A stretch of 64,000 bases of DNA, from positions 1,674,001 through 1,738,000 of the forward strand of contig NZ_CP101731.1 of NCBI RefSeq assembly GCF_031202305.1, in the 5' to 3' direction. The notes below the pieces were generated by a model, which was not told where the DNA came from, made no database searches, and saw only the letters and a program-made list of their open reading frames with translations. Shown one piece after another: positions 17,865 through 25,700 of this stretch. This stretch comes from Pelagibacterium sp. 26DY04 (GTDB lineage: Bacteria; Pseudomonadota; Alphaproteobacteria; Rhizobiales; Devosiaceae). The stretch's first letter is position 1, and each line of letters starts with the position of its first letter. A program made the translations under genes and the position numbers.

Positions 17865-18824
17865 TTGGACCAATCTCAGGAGACTGCCGTCGGCCGCAAT
17901 CTTACGCTCGAGATCGCCCGGATCACCGAGCGGGCGGCCATAGCGGCGGCGGGCTGGCGCGGCAAGGGTGACGAGATGGAGGCCGACCAGGCCGCCGTCA
18001 TCGCCATGCACAACGCGCTCAACGACATCGAGATCGAAGGCCAGGTGGTGATCGGCGAGGGCAGGGGGGCTCCGCTGCTGGCGCTGGGCGAAGGGGTCGG
18101 CAAGGGTCATGGGCCGCAGATCGATGTCGCCGTCGATCCGCTGGAAGGGGTTACGGGCTGCGCCAAGAACCTCGCCGATTCCCTTTCGGTCATGGCGTTT
18201 TCCGAACGCGGCGGGCTGCTGCGCGTGCCGGACGCCTATATGGAAAAGATCGCCATCGGGCCGGGCTATCCGCATGGCATCGTCGACCTCGACAAGTCGC
18301 CGGCGGAAAACATCACCGCCCTGGCCGAGGCCAAGGGCGTAGCGGTGTCCGATATCGTGGCGTGCCTGCTCGACCGGCCGCGTCACGCGGGGCTCATCGC
18401 CCAATTGCGTGAACTCGGGGTGGCGGTGAAGCTGCTGCCCGATGGGGACATCGCCGCCGTGATCCATGCGGCCAACAGTGACGATACCGGCATCGACATC
18501 TACCTGGGATCAGGCGGGGCGCCCGAGGGCGTGCTGGCGGCGGCGGCGATCCGCTGCATGGGCGGGCAGATGCAGGGACGGCTGATCCTCGATACGGCCG
18601 ACAAGAAGGCGGCGGCCCGCGAACTGGGGATCGGTGACGCCAAACTTTGCGCCGAGGACATGGTCCGCGGCAACGTGCTATTCGCTGCAACGGGGGTTAC
18701 CGACGGGAGTCTGTTGCGTGGCGTAAAGCTTTTGCCGCGCCGGGTCGTCACCTCGAGCGTGGTGATGCGCTCCTGGAGCCACACGATACGCTGGATTACC
18801 GCCGAGCATCGGCGGGAGAGTTAG
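17865..18824 (+). CDS. glpX: Class II fructose-1,6-bisphosphatase
   Basis: Gluconeogenic phosphatase converting fructose-1,6-bisphosphate to fructose-6-phosphate, 319 aa. Metal-site motifs are GKGDEMEADQAAV, VVIGEGRG and VAVDPLEGVTGCAKN, with GSGGAPEGVLAAAAI near the C-terminus, all typical of GlpX. The start is a TTG directly after the hom stop codon, with GAGGAG 7 nt upstream, so the two genes are translationally linked. The stop overlaps the convergent HPP gene by 4 bp. Confidence 0.95.
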   Translation: MDQSQETAVGRNLTLEIARITERAAIAAAGWRGKGDEMEADQAAVIAMHNALNDIEIEGQVVIGEGRGAPLLALGEGVGKGHGPQIDVAVDPLEGVTGCAKNLADSLSVMAFSERGGLLRVPDAYMEKIAIGPGYPHGIVDLDKSPAENITALAEAKGVAVSDIVACLLDRPRHAGLIAQLRELGVAVKLLPDGDIAAVIHAANSDDTGIDIYLGSGGAPEGVLAAAAIRCMGGQMQGRLILDTADKKAAARELGIGDAKLCAEDMVRGNVLFAATGVTDGSLLRGVKLLPRRVVTSSVVMRSWSHTIRWITAEHRRES

Positions 18825-19339
18825 CGTGAGGTCTGGTCGCTAAGCGGCAGAGGGTAGCGCTGGCGCGGCGGCAGGCGGTGCAGAACGACGCCCAGGCCCA
18901 CCAGCAGCGTGCAGGCGAAAAACAGCACTGCGAAAAGCGTGAGCGGATCGACCGGCGTGGCGTGAACCAGCAGCGGCACCGCCACCGCCGGCGGATGCGT
19001 CACCCGCAGCACGAGCATGACCAGCATCGCAAAGCCGACCCCGAGCGTCGCCAGCCACCACGAATCGGGCAGGATCCAAACGACAAGCACCGCAAAGATC
19101 GTGCCGATCAGATAGCCGGCGAAAATATTGATCGGCTGGGCGCCCGCCGAGGCCGGCTGGCCGAAGATCAGCATCGCGGTCGGCCCGAGCGGCGCCAGCA
19201 GCAGCGGCAGGCCGGTCTTGACCGACAGCCAGCCGATCAGCATCACCGCCAGCCCCGCGGCGAGGGCGGAGCGGAAATGAACGCGCCAATCCTTGCGCGG
19301 CTCGTGGCGGGCGATGTAGCGGGCAAAATGGGAACGCAT
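18821..19339 (-). CDS. HPP family integral membrane protein
   Basis: 172-aa membrane protein with four to five hydrophobic segments. It carries the family signature in RVTHPPAVAVPLL and the preceding LAPLGPTAMLIFGQPASAGAQPIN motif. HPP proteins are widespread; some cyanobacterial and plant members have been linked to nitrite transport, but the role here is unknown. The ATG at 19339 was chosen by homology-like topology; no good ribosome site is visible and the frame is open further upstream. First gene of the block that separates glpX from recJ. Confidence 0.82.
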   Translation of the reverse strand: MRSHFARYIARHEPRKDWRVHFRSALAAGLAVMLIGWLSVKTGLPLLLAPLGPTAMLIFGQPASAGAQPINIFAGYLIGTIFAVLVVWILPDSWWLATLGVGFAMLVMLVLRVTHPPAVAVPLLVHATPVDPLTLFAVLFFACTLLVGLGVVLHRLPPRQRYPLPLSDQTSR

Positions 19340-19462
19340 GCGTCGGCTTCTGAACGGAACGCCGGCGGTTTGCAGTGATTCGCCCCCGAGTGTAAGCATT
19401 TGTTGTGGGGGCGAACACATTGGCGCGCGAGCGTGGATTCTGGGTCGCGGTGGGGGAGGTCC

Positions 19463-20008
19463 ATGGACTCGAGCGTGGTGACATTGCGAGACGCTTCTGT
19501 TGCCGATGTCGGCGGCATTGCCGCCGTGCACGTCGCAGCGTGGAAAGAGACCTATACGGGGCTGGTGCCCGAGGGGATTCTGGCGGCTCTTTCTGTTGCG
19601 GATCGGGAGGCACGATGGAGGCGGATACTCGCAGATCCGCACGCGGGTGGAACCTCGGTTTGCGTCGCATGTGACGGCGAGCGCATCGTCGGCTTCGCAT
19701 CGTGCGGCGGCCAGCGCGACGCCGGTTTGAGGACTCTGGGCTTTGATGCCGAGATCAGCGCTCTCTACCTGCTGCAATCCCATCAGCGCCAGGGCATCGG
19801 CACGGCGATGATGCGGCACATGGCGGCCGAACTTGCCGGGCGGGACCATGCGGCGGCAGCCCTATGGGTGCTGCGCGAAAACCGCGCCGCACGAGCGTTT
19901 TACGCGCGGCTGGGCGGGGAGGTTGTGGGAGAGAGGGAGGAGGTTCGGCCAGAAGCCCGATTGATGGAATTGGCCTATGGGTGGCGGCGGCTCGGACACA
20001 TGGAATAG
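19463..20008 (+). CDS. GNAT family N-acetyltransferase
   Basis: 181-aa acetyl-CoA dependent acetyltransferase. The core shows VHVAAWKETYTGLVP near the N-terminus, EISALYLLQSHQRQGIGTAMM (the Q/RxxGxG/A acetyl-CoA loop at about residue 112) and ALWVLRENRAARAFYARLGG. Resembles the RimI-like/YjcF class of small-molecule or protein acetyltransferases. Start ATG at 19463 follows GGGGAGG with short spacing. The substrate is unknown; it is divergent from the HPP gene. Confidence 0.85.
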   Translation: MDSSVVTLRDASVADVGGIAAVHVAAWKETYTGLVPEGILAALSVADREARWRRILADPHAGGTSVCVACDGERIVGFASCGGQRDAGLRTLGFDAEISALYLLQSHQRQGIGTAMMRHMAAELAGRDHAAAALWVLRENRAARAFYARLGGEVVGEREEVRPEARLMELAYGWRRLGHME

Positions 20009-20074
20009 CCGAAGAGCAGGTCTTGGGTAGAGCACCTAAACGGCTCAAGCGGACGTTGCTCCTGCAAAGGTAAA

Positions 20075-20096
20075 GGAGGGTCGAGGGCGACCCTCC
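20075..20096. terminator. Hairpin between GNAT gene and small hydrophilic protein gene
   Basis: GGAGGGTCG and CGACCCTCC form a perfect 9-bp stem around AGGG. Read on the minus strand it follows the small-protein gene and is trailed by CCTTTACC, a weak U tract; on the plus strand there is none. It probably serves both convergent genes. Confidence 0.5.
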
Positions 20097-20110
20097 AAGG
20101 ACGCAGTTGA

Positions 20111-20266
20111 TCAGCGGCGCTGACCCCCTTTGTTGTCCTGCATTCCATCGCGGCCTTTGTTATCGTCGTCACGACCGCGGCCCTGCTGGGTTTCTTTGTC
20201 CTTCTGGCCTTGCTGGCCAGACCGACCGTTTTGTTCGTGGCTTCCACGCTTGTCCTGGTTGGCCAT
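20111..20266 (-). CDS. Small, highly hydrophilic protein (51 aa), probable stress protein
   Basis: 51-residue protein composed almost entirely of Gln, Gly, Asp, Lys, Arg and Asn, with no hydrophobic core (MANQDKRGSHEQNGR, then QGQKDKETQQGRGR). The composition is like intrinsically disordered, hydrophilin- or KGG-type stress proteins, although no KGG repeat is present. AAAGGAA lies 5 nt before the ATG. An EcfG-like promoter (GGAAC-N16-GGTT) starts about 45 nt upstream, and a hairpin follows the stop, so this is very likely a real gene despite its size. Confidence 0.72.
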   Translation of the reverse strand: MANQDKRGSHEQNGRSGQQGQKDKETQQGRGRDDDNKGRDGMQDNKGGQRR

Positions 20267-20316
20267 GTGCGTTCCTTTCAAGAACAATGCTGCCTATTTC
20301 GTGGGCAGCATAAATC

Positions 20317-20341
20317 AACCACGGTTCATCATCTTCGTTCC
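20317..20341 (-). promoter_or_regulatory. EcfG-like promoter of the small hydrophilic protein gene
   Basis: On the minus strand GGAAC (20341-20337) is followed after 16 bp by GGTT (20320-20317); the general-stress sigma factor consensus is GGAAC-N16/17-CGTT. One mismatch in the -10. Predicted leader is about 45 nt. Confidence 0.6.
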
Positions 20342-20420
20342 TTCAGGAAATCGCGAATAGACCTATGCTATACGGTATGTCTGTAAGCCGACCTATTTGT
20401 GCGGGTAGTGGGGTTTTCCA

Positions 20421-20452
20421 ATAAAAATGGCCGCCAGAGCTCGGGCGGCCAT
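20421..20452 (-). terminator. Terminator of the Ala/Gly-rich secreted protein gene
   Basis: ATGGCCGCC and GGCGGCCAT (20427-20435 and 20444-20452) form a 9-bp stem; on the minus strand it is followed by TTTTTAT. It lies about 30 nt past the stop at 20481. Confidence 0.88.
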
Positions 20453-20480
20453 CCCTCTCTGCTTGTGCTGGTTTTTCGCC

Positions 20481-20957
20481 TTATTCAACCAAGCCAGCGG
20501 CTTGGCAGTCTTCGAGGGTGATTGCCTCAAGATCGATCGAGGCTGCTGCATCTCCGGCGGCTGCGGCATCGCCGCCCGCGGCGGCTCCGTCAGCGGCCAT
20601 GTCATCACCCGCCGCGGCGTCCGCGGCCGTCTCGCCGACTGCTCCGGCGCCCGCCGCGGCATCGACTCCGCCAGCCGCCGCGCCTGCGTCTGCTCCTGCA
20701 TCGGCTCCAGCCTCGCCACCGGCTTCCGCTCCGGCGCCACCGGCAGCACCACCGTCGGCTCCAGCAGCAGCGTCGGCTTCGGCACCAGCGGCCGCGCCTT
20801 CTTCAGCGAGCATCGTGCAATGCTCGGTCACCACCGGCAGGTCTTCGTCACTGACCTGCTGATCGCCTACCATGGTCTGGGCAAAGGATGCGGAACTCAG
20901 GGCCAGAGTGGCGGCTGCCGCAAGTGCGATAGGTGAGACAAGAGATTTGATGGTCAT
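20481..20957 (-). CDS. Secreted Ala/Gly/Asp-rich low-complexity protein
   Basis: 158-aa exported protein. A signal peptide (MTIKSLVSPIALAAAATLALSSASFAQ) is followed by a short ordered segment with one Cys (VVTEHCTMLAEEG), about 85 residues of imperfect Ala/Gly/Asp/Glu repeats, and a C-terminal segment with a second Cys (LEDCQAAGLVE). The two Cys could form a disulfide closing the flexible loop. ATG at 20957 has GAGGAGG upstream. An EcfG-like promoter (21005-21029) and a strong terminator flank it. No known function; composition suggests a disordered envelope protein made in stress. Confidence 0.78.
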   Translation of the reverse strand: MTIKSLVSPIALAAAATLALSSASFAQTMVGDQQVSDEDLPVVTEHCTMLAEEGAAAGAEADAAAGADGGAAGGAGAEAGGEAGADAGADAGAAAGGVDAAAGAGAVGETAADAAAGDDMAADGAAAGGDAAAAGDAAASIDLEAITLEDCQAAGLVE

Positions 20958-21004
20958 GTCGTTCCTCCTCGAACGGTTTGCCATGAGCTTTGCGCTCGAC
21001 CATT

Positions 21005-21029
21005 AACTTTTCGGCAGGAATGACGTTCC
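21005..21029 (-). promoter_or_regulatory. EcfG-like promoter of the Ala/Gly-rich protein gene
   Basis: Minus strand GGAAC (21029-21025), 16 bp, then AGTT (21008-21005): one mismatch to the -10 CGTT of the general-stress consensus. It lies about 50 nt before the ATG at 20957. Confidence 0.55.
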
Positions 21030-21154
21030 GGCAGGACCCGAGGCCGCTAACACGCGATAGGACGCGAGGGGCCGGTGCCCGGCGACGGCGGGCAGGAGCG
21101 CCGGCACTGGCGGTGATGCCGATGATCTTCGGGGTAGCTTCGCCCTGCGCGAAC

Positions 21155-21700
21155 CTATGGCGTTTGCACTCCCAGCACTTCCCGCGCCCGCTCTTCGGCG
21201 TTGTCGCCGGCGGCGGTGATTTCGGCTTCGGATTGGCCCAGGGCGCGGGCGGCCTGTTCGGCGGCGTTGCGGACGTTGGCGACGATTTCGAGCTTTTGGG
21301 ATTTGGTCATGTTCTCGTCGCGCAGCTCGGCGGCGCTGGCGACCAGGGCGTCGATCTGGACTTCGAGCGCATTGGTGGTGGAGGTGATGCCTTCGCTCAG
21401 CGCATTCATGGCGTCGTCGCCGAGCTGCATGAGGTTATCGCCCGCCTGCTCAGTGTCTTCCATGATGGTTTCGAAGGTCTGCTGCGCGTCCTGCTCGATC
21501 TCTTCGCGGCGCTGCTGGAGTTCTGCGGGCGACATGACCTCCTCGCTCGTGGGCTCCTCGTTTTCCTCGGCCGGTTCGGCAAAGGCTTCCGGATCGCCGG
21601 CATCGGGATTGGGAACGTCGGGCGCGCCGGCGCGCTCCTCGCAGGCGGCAAGGGCAAGGGCCGAAATCAGGGCAAAGGGCAAAAGCAGTTTAGCGGTCAT
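21155..21700 (-). CDS. Acidic lipoprotein with helical C-terminal region
   Basis: 181-aa exported lipoprotein. Signal sequence MTAKLLLPFALISALALAAC with lipobox LAAC at about residue 20, an acidic Pro/Glu-rich linker (about 21-60), then a long Glu/Gln/Ala-rich region likely to be helical or coiled coil (LQQRREEIEQDAQQTFE and NVRNAAEQAARALG). The ATG at 21700 has GAGGG 8 nt upstream. A perfect EcfG promoter lies 48-72 nt upstream. The function is unknown; it resembles periplasmic helical stress or apolipoprotein-like proteins in composition only. Confidence 0.82.
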   Translation of the reverse strand: MTAKLLLPFALISALALAACEERAGAPDVPNPDAGDPEAFAEPAEENEEPTSEEVMSPAELQQRREEIEQDAQQTFETIMEDTEQAGDNLMQLGDDAMNALSEGITSTTNALEVQIDALVASAAELRDENMTKSQKLEIVANVRNAAEQAARALGQSEAEITAAGDNAEERAREVLGVQTP

Positions 21701-21747
21701 GGTCAATCCCTCGAACAATAAACGGGCGGTCTTGTGCCCTTGATAGA

Positions 21748-21772
21748 AACGGTCAGCCCGGATCGATGTTCC
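21748..21772 (-). promoter_or_regulatory. EcfG-type general stress promoter (perfect consensus)
   Basis: Minus strand GGAAC (21772-21768), exactly 16 bp, then CGTT (21751-21748). This matches the alphaproteobacterial general-stress sigma consensus fully. Predicted start near 21740 gives a leader of about 40 nt to the lipoprotein ATG at 21700. Confidence 0.82.
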
Positions 21773-21889
21773 GAGCCTGGAGCAAGGTGTCGGGTGGACG
21801 GATGAAATGCGGGAAAGGCGCGTAAATGACGTGCAAATCGGCGCGGGCGGACTATCGATCCGCCGCGCGCAGCGTCTATAGGTAGGGCC

Positions 21890-23680
21890 ATGATGCCCAC
21901 GATCCCAGCCTTTCTCAACGTTGAAAGATCGGTCTGCGGCCGGCGATGGCTCGACAGGCTCGACCCCGCCGCCGCCCGCATGGCGGGCGCCATCAGCCAG
22001 CAGACGGGGTTATCGGAAATCCTGGCGCGGATCGTGGCCGGACGCGGCGTGGCGGTGGAGGCGGCGGAAGACTTCATCACCCCCACCATACGCGCGCTGA
22101 TGCCCGACCCTTCAACGCTGGCCGACATGGACGCGCTGGCCGCAAGGCTGGCCGACGCCATCGAGAGGCGGGAGACGGTCGGGCTGTTCGGGGACTATGA
22201 TGTCGATGGCGCCTGTTCCGTCGCGCTGATGGTGCGCTATCTGCGCCATTTCGGGCTCAACCCGCCCACCCATATCCCGGACCGCATATTCGAGGGTTAC
22301 GGGCCCAACAATGCAGCGATCGACGGGCTGATCGAGCAGGGCGCCACCCTGGTGATGACGCTCGACTGTGGCACGGCCAGCCACGGTCCGATCGCCCATG
22401 CGCGAGGGCGCGGGGTGGACGTGCTGATCGTCGACCATCACCTGGCGCCCGACGAGTTGCCCAACGCAAACGCGCTGGTCAATCCCAACCGCCGCGACGA
22501 CATATCCGGGCTCGGCTATCTGTGCGCGACGGGCGTGGCGTTCATGGTGCTGGTCGCCACCAGCCGCATCCTGCGCGAGCGCGGGCAGGGCGGCCTCCCC
22601 GACCTGATGAAATGGCTGGACCTCGTGGCATTGGCGACGGTGTGCGACGTGGTGCCCCTAAAGGGGCTCAACCGGGCCTTCGTGGTGCGCGGCATAGAAG
22701 TGATGCGGGCCGGCGGCAATGTGGGGCTTTCGAGCCTTGCCATCGCGGCGCGGGTTTCGGGGCCGGTCAATGCCTACCATCTCGGTTTCCTGCTCGGGCC
22801 GCGGATCAATGCCGGCGGGCGGATCGGGGATGCGGGACTGGGCGCGCGGCTCCTGGCCGGCGACGATGAATATGAGGCGCTGGCGATCGCCCAGCGGCTC
22901 GACGAACTCAACGCCGAACGGCAGCGGATAGAAGTTGCGGCGGTGGAACAGGCCGTGGCTGCGGCCGAACTCGAGATCGGCGAAGGGCCGGGGCCCTCGG
23001 TGCTGGTGACCGCATCCTCGGAATGGCACCAGGGAATTGTGGGGCTCGTTGCTGCCCGGCTCAAGGAACGGTTCGACCGGCCCGCCTTTGCCATTGCGCT
23101 CGGCCCCGATGGCGGTGGGACGGGATCGGGGCGCTCGGTGCCGCGGGTGGATTTGGGTGCGGCGGTGGTCGATGCGGTGCGCGGCGGGATCATCACCAAG
23201 GGTGGCGGGCATGCCATGGCGGCGGGCGTGACCCTCGGGCCGGGGCAGTTGGGGCCGTTTCGGGCCTATCTCAACGACACGCTGGCCGACGATGTGATGG
23301 CAGCCAAGGCCGGGGATGGGATCAAGATCGACGCGGCGCTGACGGCGCGGGGTGCCCATCCCGATTTCGTGCATGAGTTCGAGCGCGCCGGGCCATTCGG
23401 GGCGGGCAATCCCACGCCGGTCTTTGCCTTTCCCGCCCACCAGATCCGCTTCGCCGACGTGGTGGGAGCGGGCGGACATGTGCGCTGCACGGTGAGTTCG
23501 GGGGATGGGGCCAATCTGAAGGCCATCGCCTTCCGCGCGGCGGGGAGCCCGCTGGGCGATGCGCTGCTCAAGGCGCGGGACGGGCAGCGGCTGCATGTCG
23601 CCGGCACGCTCAATATCGACCACTGGCAGGGACGCGAAACCGTGCAACTGCGGATCATCGACGCGGCGGTGCCGGGATAG
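21890..23680 (+). CDS. recJ: Single-stranded-DNA-specific exonuclease RecJ
   Basis: 5'-3' exonuclease acting in recombination and mismatch repair, 596 aa. DHH-superfamily motifs are visible in order: GDYDVDGACSVALM (motif I, about residue 100), TLDCG (motif II), VDHHLAP (motif III, DHH, about 182), and the DHHA1-type GGRIGDAG and GGHAMAAG glycine loops. Two adjacent ATGs (21890, 21893) are possible starts. In many Rhizobiales recJ directly follows hom-glpX; here about 3 kb of accessory genes intervene. Confidence 0.95.
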   Translation: MMPTIPAFLNVERSVCGRRWLDRLDPAAARMAGAISQQTGLSEILARIVAGRGVAVEAAEDFITPTIRALMPDPSTLADMDALAARLADAIERRETVGLFGDYDVDGACSVALMVRYLRHFGLNPPTHIPDRIFEGYGPNNAAIDGLIEQGATLVMTLDCGTASHGPIAHARGRGVDVLIVDHHLAPDELPNANALVNPNRRDDISGLGYLCATGVAFMVLVATSRILRERGQGGLPDLMKWLDLVALATVCDVVPLKGLNRAFVVRGIEVMRAGGNVGLSSLAIAARVSGPVNAYHLGFLLGPRINAGGRIGDAGLGARLLAGDDEYEALAIAQRLDELNAERQRIEVAAVEQAVAAAELEIGEGPGPSVLVTASSEWHQGIVGLVAARLKERFDRPAFAIALGPDGGGTGSGRSVPRVDLGAAVVDAVRGGIITKGGGHAMAAGVTLGPGQLGPFRAYLNDTLADDVMAAKAGDGIKIDAALTARGAHPDFVHEFERAGPFGAGNPTPVFAFPAHQIRFADVVGAGGHVRCTVSSGDGANLKAIAFRAAGSPLGDALLKARDGQRLHVAGTLNIDHWQGRETVQLRIIDAAVPG

Positions 23681-23711
23681 GATCGGCCATTCGTCGTTGA
23701 ATGGCCGATCC
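23680..23711. terminator. Convergent hairpin between recJ and omp gene
   Basis: GGATCGGCCATTC (23680-23692) and GAATGGCCGATCC (23699-23711) form a perfect 13-bp stem with a 6-nt loop, starting in the recJ stop codon. No U tract follows on either strand, so it may act as a shared 3'-end stabiliser rather than an intrinsic terminator. Confidence 0.6.
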
Positions 23712-23718
23712 GGTTCGA

Positions 23719-24372
23719 TCAGAAGTGGAAGTTGACGCCAACGCGGGTGGTGTGGGCGTTTGCATCCACCGTGTCGCCGCCAAGATCGTATTCGCCAAAG
23801 CCGACATAAAGATACTCGGCCTTGAGCGAGAGGTTGCCGGCCGTCATGGCTTCGATGCCCGCGCCGGCGGCAATGCCCCAGCCATATTCGGATTCCGAGA
23901 CGGTTTGGCCGGCCGCGTTCTCATACTGGTAGCCGATGTCGCCGAAGGCGACGCCGCCTGTGGCATAGGGCATGATGCCGCCGATATCGATGCCGGCGCG
24001 GCCGCGCACCGTGCCGTAGTGGTTGAGGCCGGCGTTGTAGTTATCACCGACAGGGCGGGTTTCATCGAATTTTACGTCCGAAAGCTGGTAATCGCCCTCG
24101 ACGCCGACGACCAGACCGCCGAGATCGGCGTTAAAGCCGGCCTGCGCGCCGCCCATAAAACCGCCGATCTCGGTATCGCCGGTTCTATCCGAGTACTCGC
24201 CCCGGCCATATCCGACATTGCCGCCGGCATAAAAGCCGCCGAAACCGCCCTGGCTCATGCCTGTGGGCCCATAGGGCCCGTAGGGCGCGGTCGTCCCCAG
24301 CGCGTCGGCCGCGCTGGCCTGGCCTACGGAAATGGCCGCCAAAACGGCCGCAGCGAACATGGTCTTACGCAT
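23719..24372 (-). CDS. Outer-membrane beta-barrel protein (Omp25/Omp31-like)
   Basis: 217-aa porin-like protein. A cleavable signal ends at QASAAD, then a short Gly/Pro/Tyr-rich segment, then eight-stranded-barrel features: FYAGGNVGYGRG, GGFMGGAQAGFNADLGG, VVGVEGDYQ, GTVRGRAGIDIGGIMPYATGGVAFG, AGIEAMTAGNLSLKAEYLYVGFGEY and a terminal aromatic FHF anchoring the barrel. This is the Rhizobiales Omp25/31 family of major surface proteins. The ATG at 24372 follows GGAG with 6 nt spacing. Divergent from the iron-siderophore importer, so iron-linked expression is possible but unproven. Confidence 0.88.
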   Translation of the reverse strand: MRKTMFAAAVLAAISVGQASAADALGTTAPYGPYGPTGMSQGGFGGFYAGGNVGYGRGEYSDRTGDTEIGGFMGGAQAGFNADLGGLVVGVEGDYQLSDVKFDETRPVGDNYNAGLNHYGTVRGRAGIDIGGIMPYATGGVAFGDIGYQYENAAGQTVSESEYGWGIAAGAGIEAMTAGNLSLKAEYLYVGFGEYDLGGDTVDANAHTTRVGVNFHF

Positions 24373-24576
24373 TACAAACTCCAGAACTCGCCCTTTGGCC
24401 TCAAGCTTTTCTCGCCAAACAGTTTCCGGATGATTGATGAAAATCCAAAAAATGGAACAAAGCCGCGCGGCGCGATCAACAGAGTGTGAGGTGCTTGGGC
24501 CATGGGGCGCCGCTGCGCTGCCGCACGCCGCTGCGCTTTTTTGCGGGCTGCAAGAGAGATCGAAGCTGGCAGTAAC

Positions 24577-24605
24577 TTGACTGACCAAATCATAAAATAT
24601 AGCTA
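24577..24605 (+). promoter_or_regulatory. Candidate promoter with IRO-type iron box upstream of the siderophore operon
   Basis: TTGACT (24577-24582) and TAGCTA (24600-24605) are 17 bp apart. Overlapping the -35 is TGA-N9-TCA (24578-24592), the form of the RirA-bound iron-responsive operator described in Rhizobium. The match is short, so this is suggestive only. The remaining interval back to 24373 shows no gene. Confidence 0.42.
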
Positions 24606-24650
24606 GGATCATCCGCCAATCCGTGAGCCTCGTGCCGGAGACAAGGCCCT

Positions 24651-25700
24651 GTGACCGCCATCGCCGAACAAGCACAAGCCGCGCGCCGGCCCGGAGTCGC
24701 CGCGACCAATGCGCGCCGGCTCAGCGGGCTGTTGCTGGCGATTGGCGTTCTGGCGCTGGTGGCGCTCTTGTCGGTCGCGGTCGGCTCGCGCGATATCCCG
24801 CTGCCAACGGTTATCGACGCGCTGTTTGCCTATGACGACAGCAACGATCACGCCATCATCCAGTCGCTGCGCCTGCCGCGCACCGTGCTGGGGCTGCTGG
24901 TCGGCGCGGCGCTGGGCATCGCCGGGGCGCTGATCCAGGCGCTGACGCGCAATCCCTTGGCCGATCCGGGCATTCTGGGGGTCAATGCGGGGGCGAGTTT
25001 CTTCGTTCTGATCGCGGTTGGGTATCTGGGGTTCACCTCGCTCGACGCCTACATCTGGTTTGCGTTCCTTGGAGCGATCGTAACGACAATCGTGGTCTAT
25101 ATCGTCGGCTCGGCGGGGCGGGGCGGCGCGACGCCGATCTCGCTGACGCTGGCGGGCGTCGCGATCGGGGCGATTCTCGGTGGCGTTTCCACGGCGCTCA
25201 CGCTGCTCAATCCCAGCGCCTTCGACCGCATGCGCCATTGGGAAGCCGGTGCCCTGAGCGGGGGCAGCTATGATGCAGTGATCACCGTGGCGCCCTTCGT
25301 GATCGTCGGGCTGGTGCTGGCGGGCATCGTGGCGCGGCCGCTCAATGCCGTGGCGCTGGGGGACGATCTGGCCAAGTCGCTGGGCGCCAATATCCTGCGC
25401 GTGCGGGTCGTCGTGGTCGTCGCGGTGACGCTATTGGCCGGCGGCGCGACGGCGGCGGCGGGGCCGATCGGGTTCGTCGGGCTGATGGTACCCCATGTGG
25501 CCCGCTGGATCGTGGGACCGGACCAGCGCTGGATTTTTGCCTATACCGTGGTGCTGGCGCCGGTGCTGCTGCTGGTCTCCGATATCGTCGGGCGCATCAT
25601 CATGCGGCCGGGGGAAATCCAGGTGGCGATCGTCACCGCTTTCGTGGGGGCGCCGGTGCTGATCCTTCTGGCGCGGCGGCGCAAGGTGAGCGGGCTATGA
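24651..25700 (+). CDS. Iron-siderophore ABC transporter permease (FecCD family), first subunit
   Basis: 349-aa inner-membrane permease with about nine to ten helices. FecCD family landmarks: PLPTVIDALF near the N-terminus, LRLPRTVLGLLVGAALGIAGALIQALTRNPLADPGILGVNAGA (about residues 75-117) and GPIGFVGLMVPHVARWIVGPD (about 270-290). A GTG at 24651 is the likely start. It overlaps the second permease by 4 bp. The transported chelate is probably a ferric siderophore or a related metal complex, inferred from the whole operon. Confidence 0.92.
   Translation: MTAIAEQAQAARRPGVAATNARRLSGLLLAIGVLALVALLSVAVGSRDIPLPTVIDALFAYDDSNDHAIIQSLRLPRTVLGLLVGAALGIAGALIQALTRNPLADPGILGVNAGASFFVLIAVGYLGFTSLDAYIWFAFLGAIVTTIVVYIVGSAGRGGATPISLTLAGVAIGAILGGVSTALTLLNPSAFDRMRHWEAGALSGGSYDAVITVAPFVIVGLVLAGIVARPLNAVALGDDLAKSLGANILRVRVVVVVAVTLLAGGATAAAGPIGFVGLMVPHVARWIVGPDQRWIFAYTVVLAPVLLLVSDIVGRIIMRPGEIQVAIVTAFVGAPVLILLARRRKVSGL

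Noticed and set aside
16374..18467. A 697-codon open frame on the minus strand opposite hom and glpX
   Set aside because: Antisense to two well-recognised enzymes; Arg/His/Gly/Asp-rich composition is typical of shadow frames in high-GC DNA. Similar shadows at 765-2039 (+), 48471-50618 (+), 53850-55151 (+) and 55798-57603 (-) were dropped for the same reason.
20518..20862. Short-period repetitive DNA that could be taken for a satellite or CRISPR-like array
   Set aside because: It is the codon repetition of Ala/Gly/Asp codons within the secreted low-complexity protein; no fixed repeat unit or spacers.
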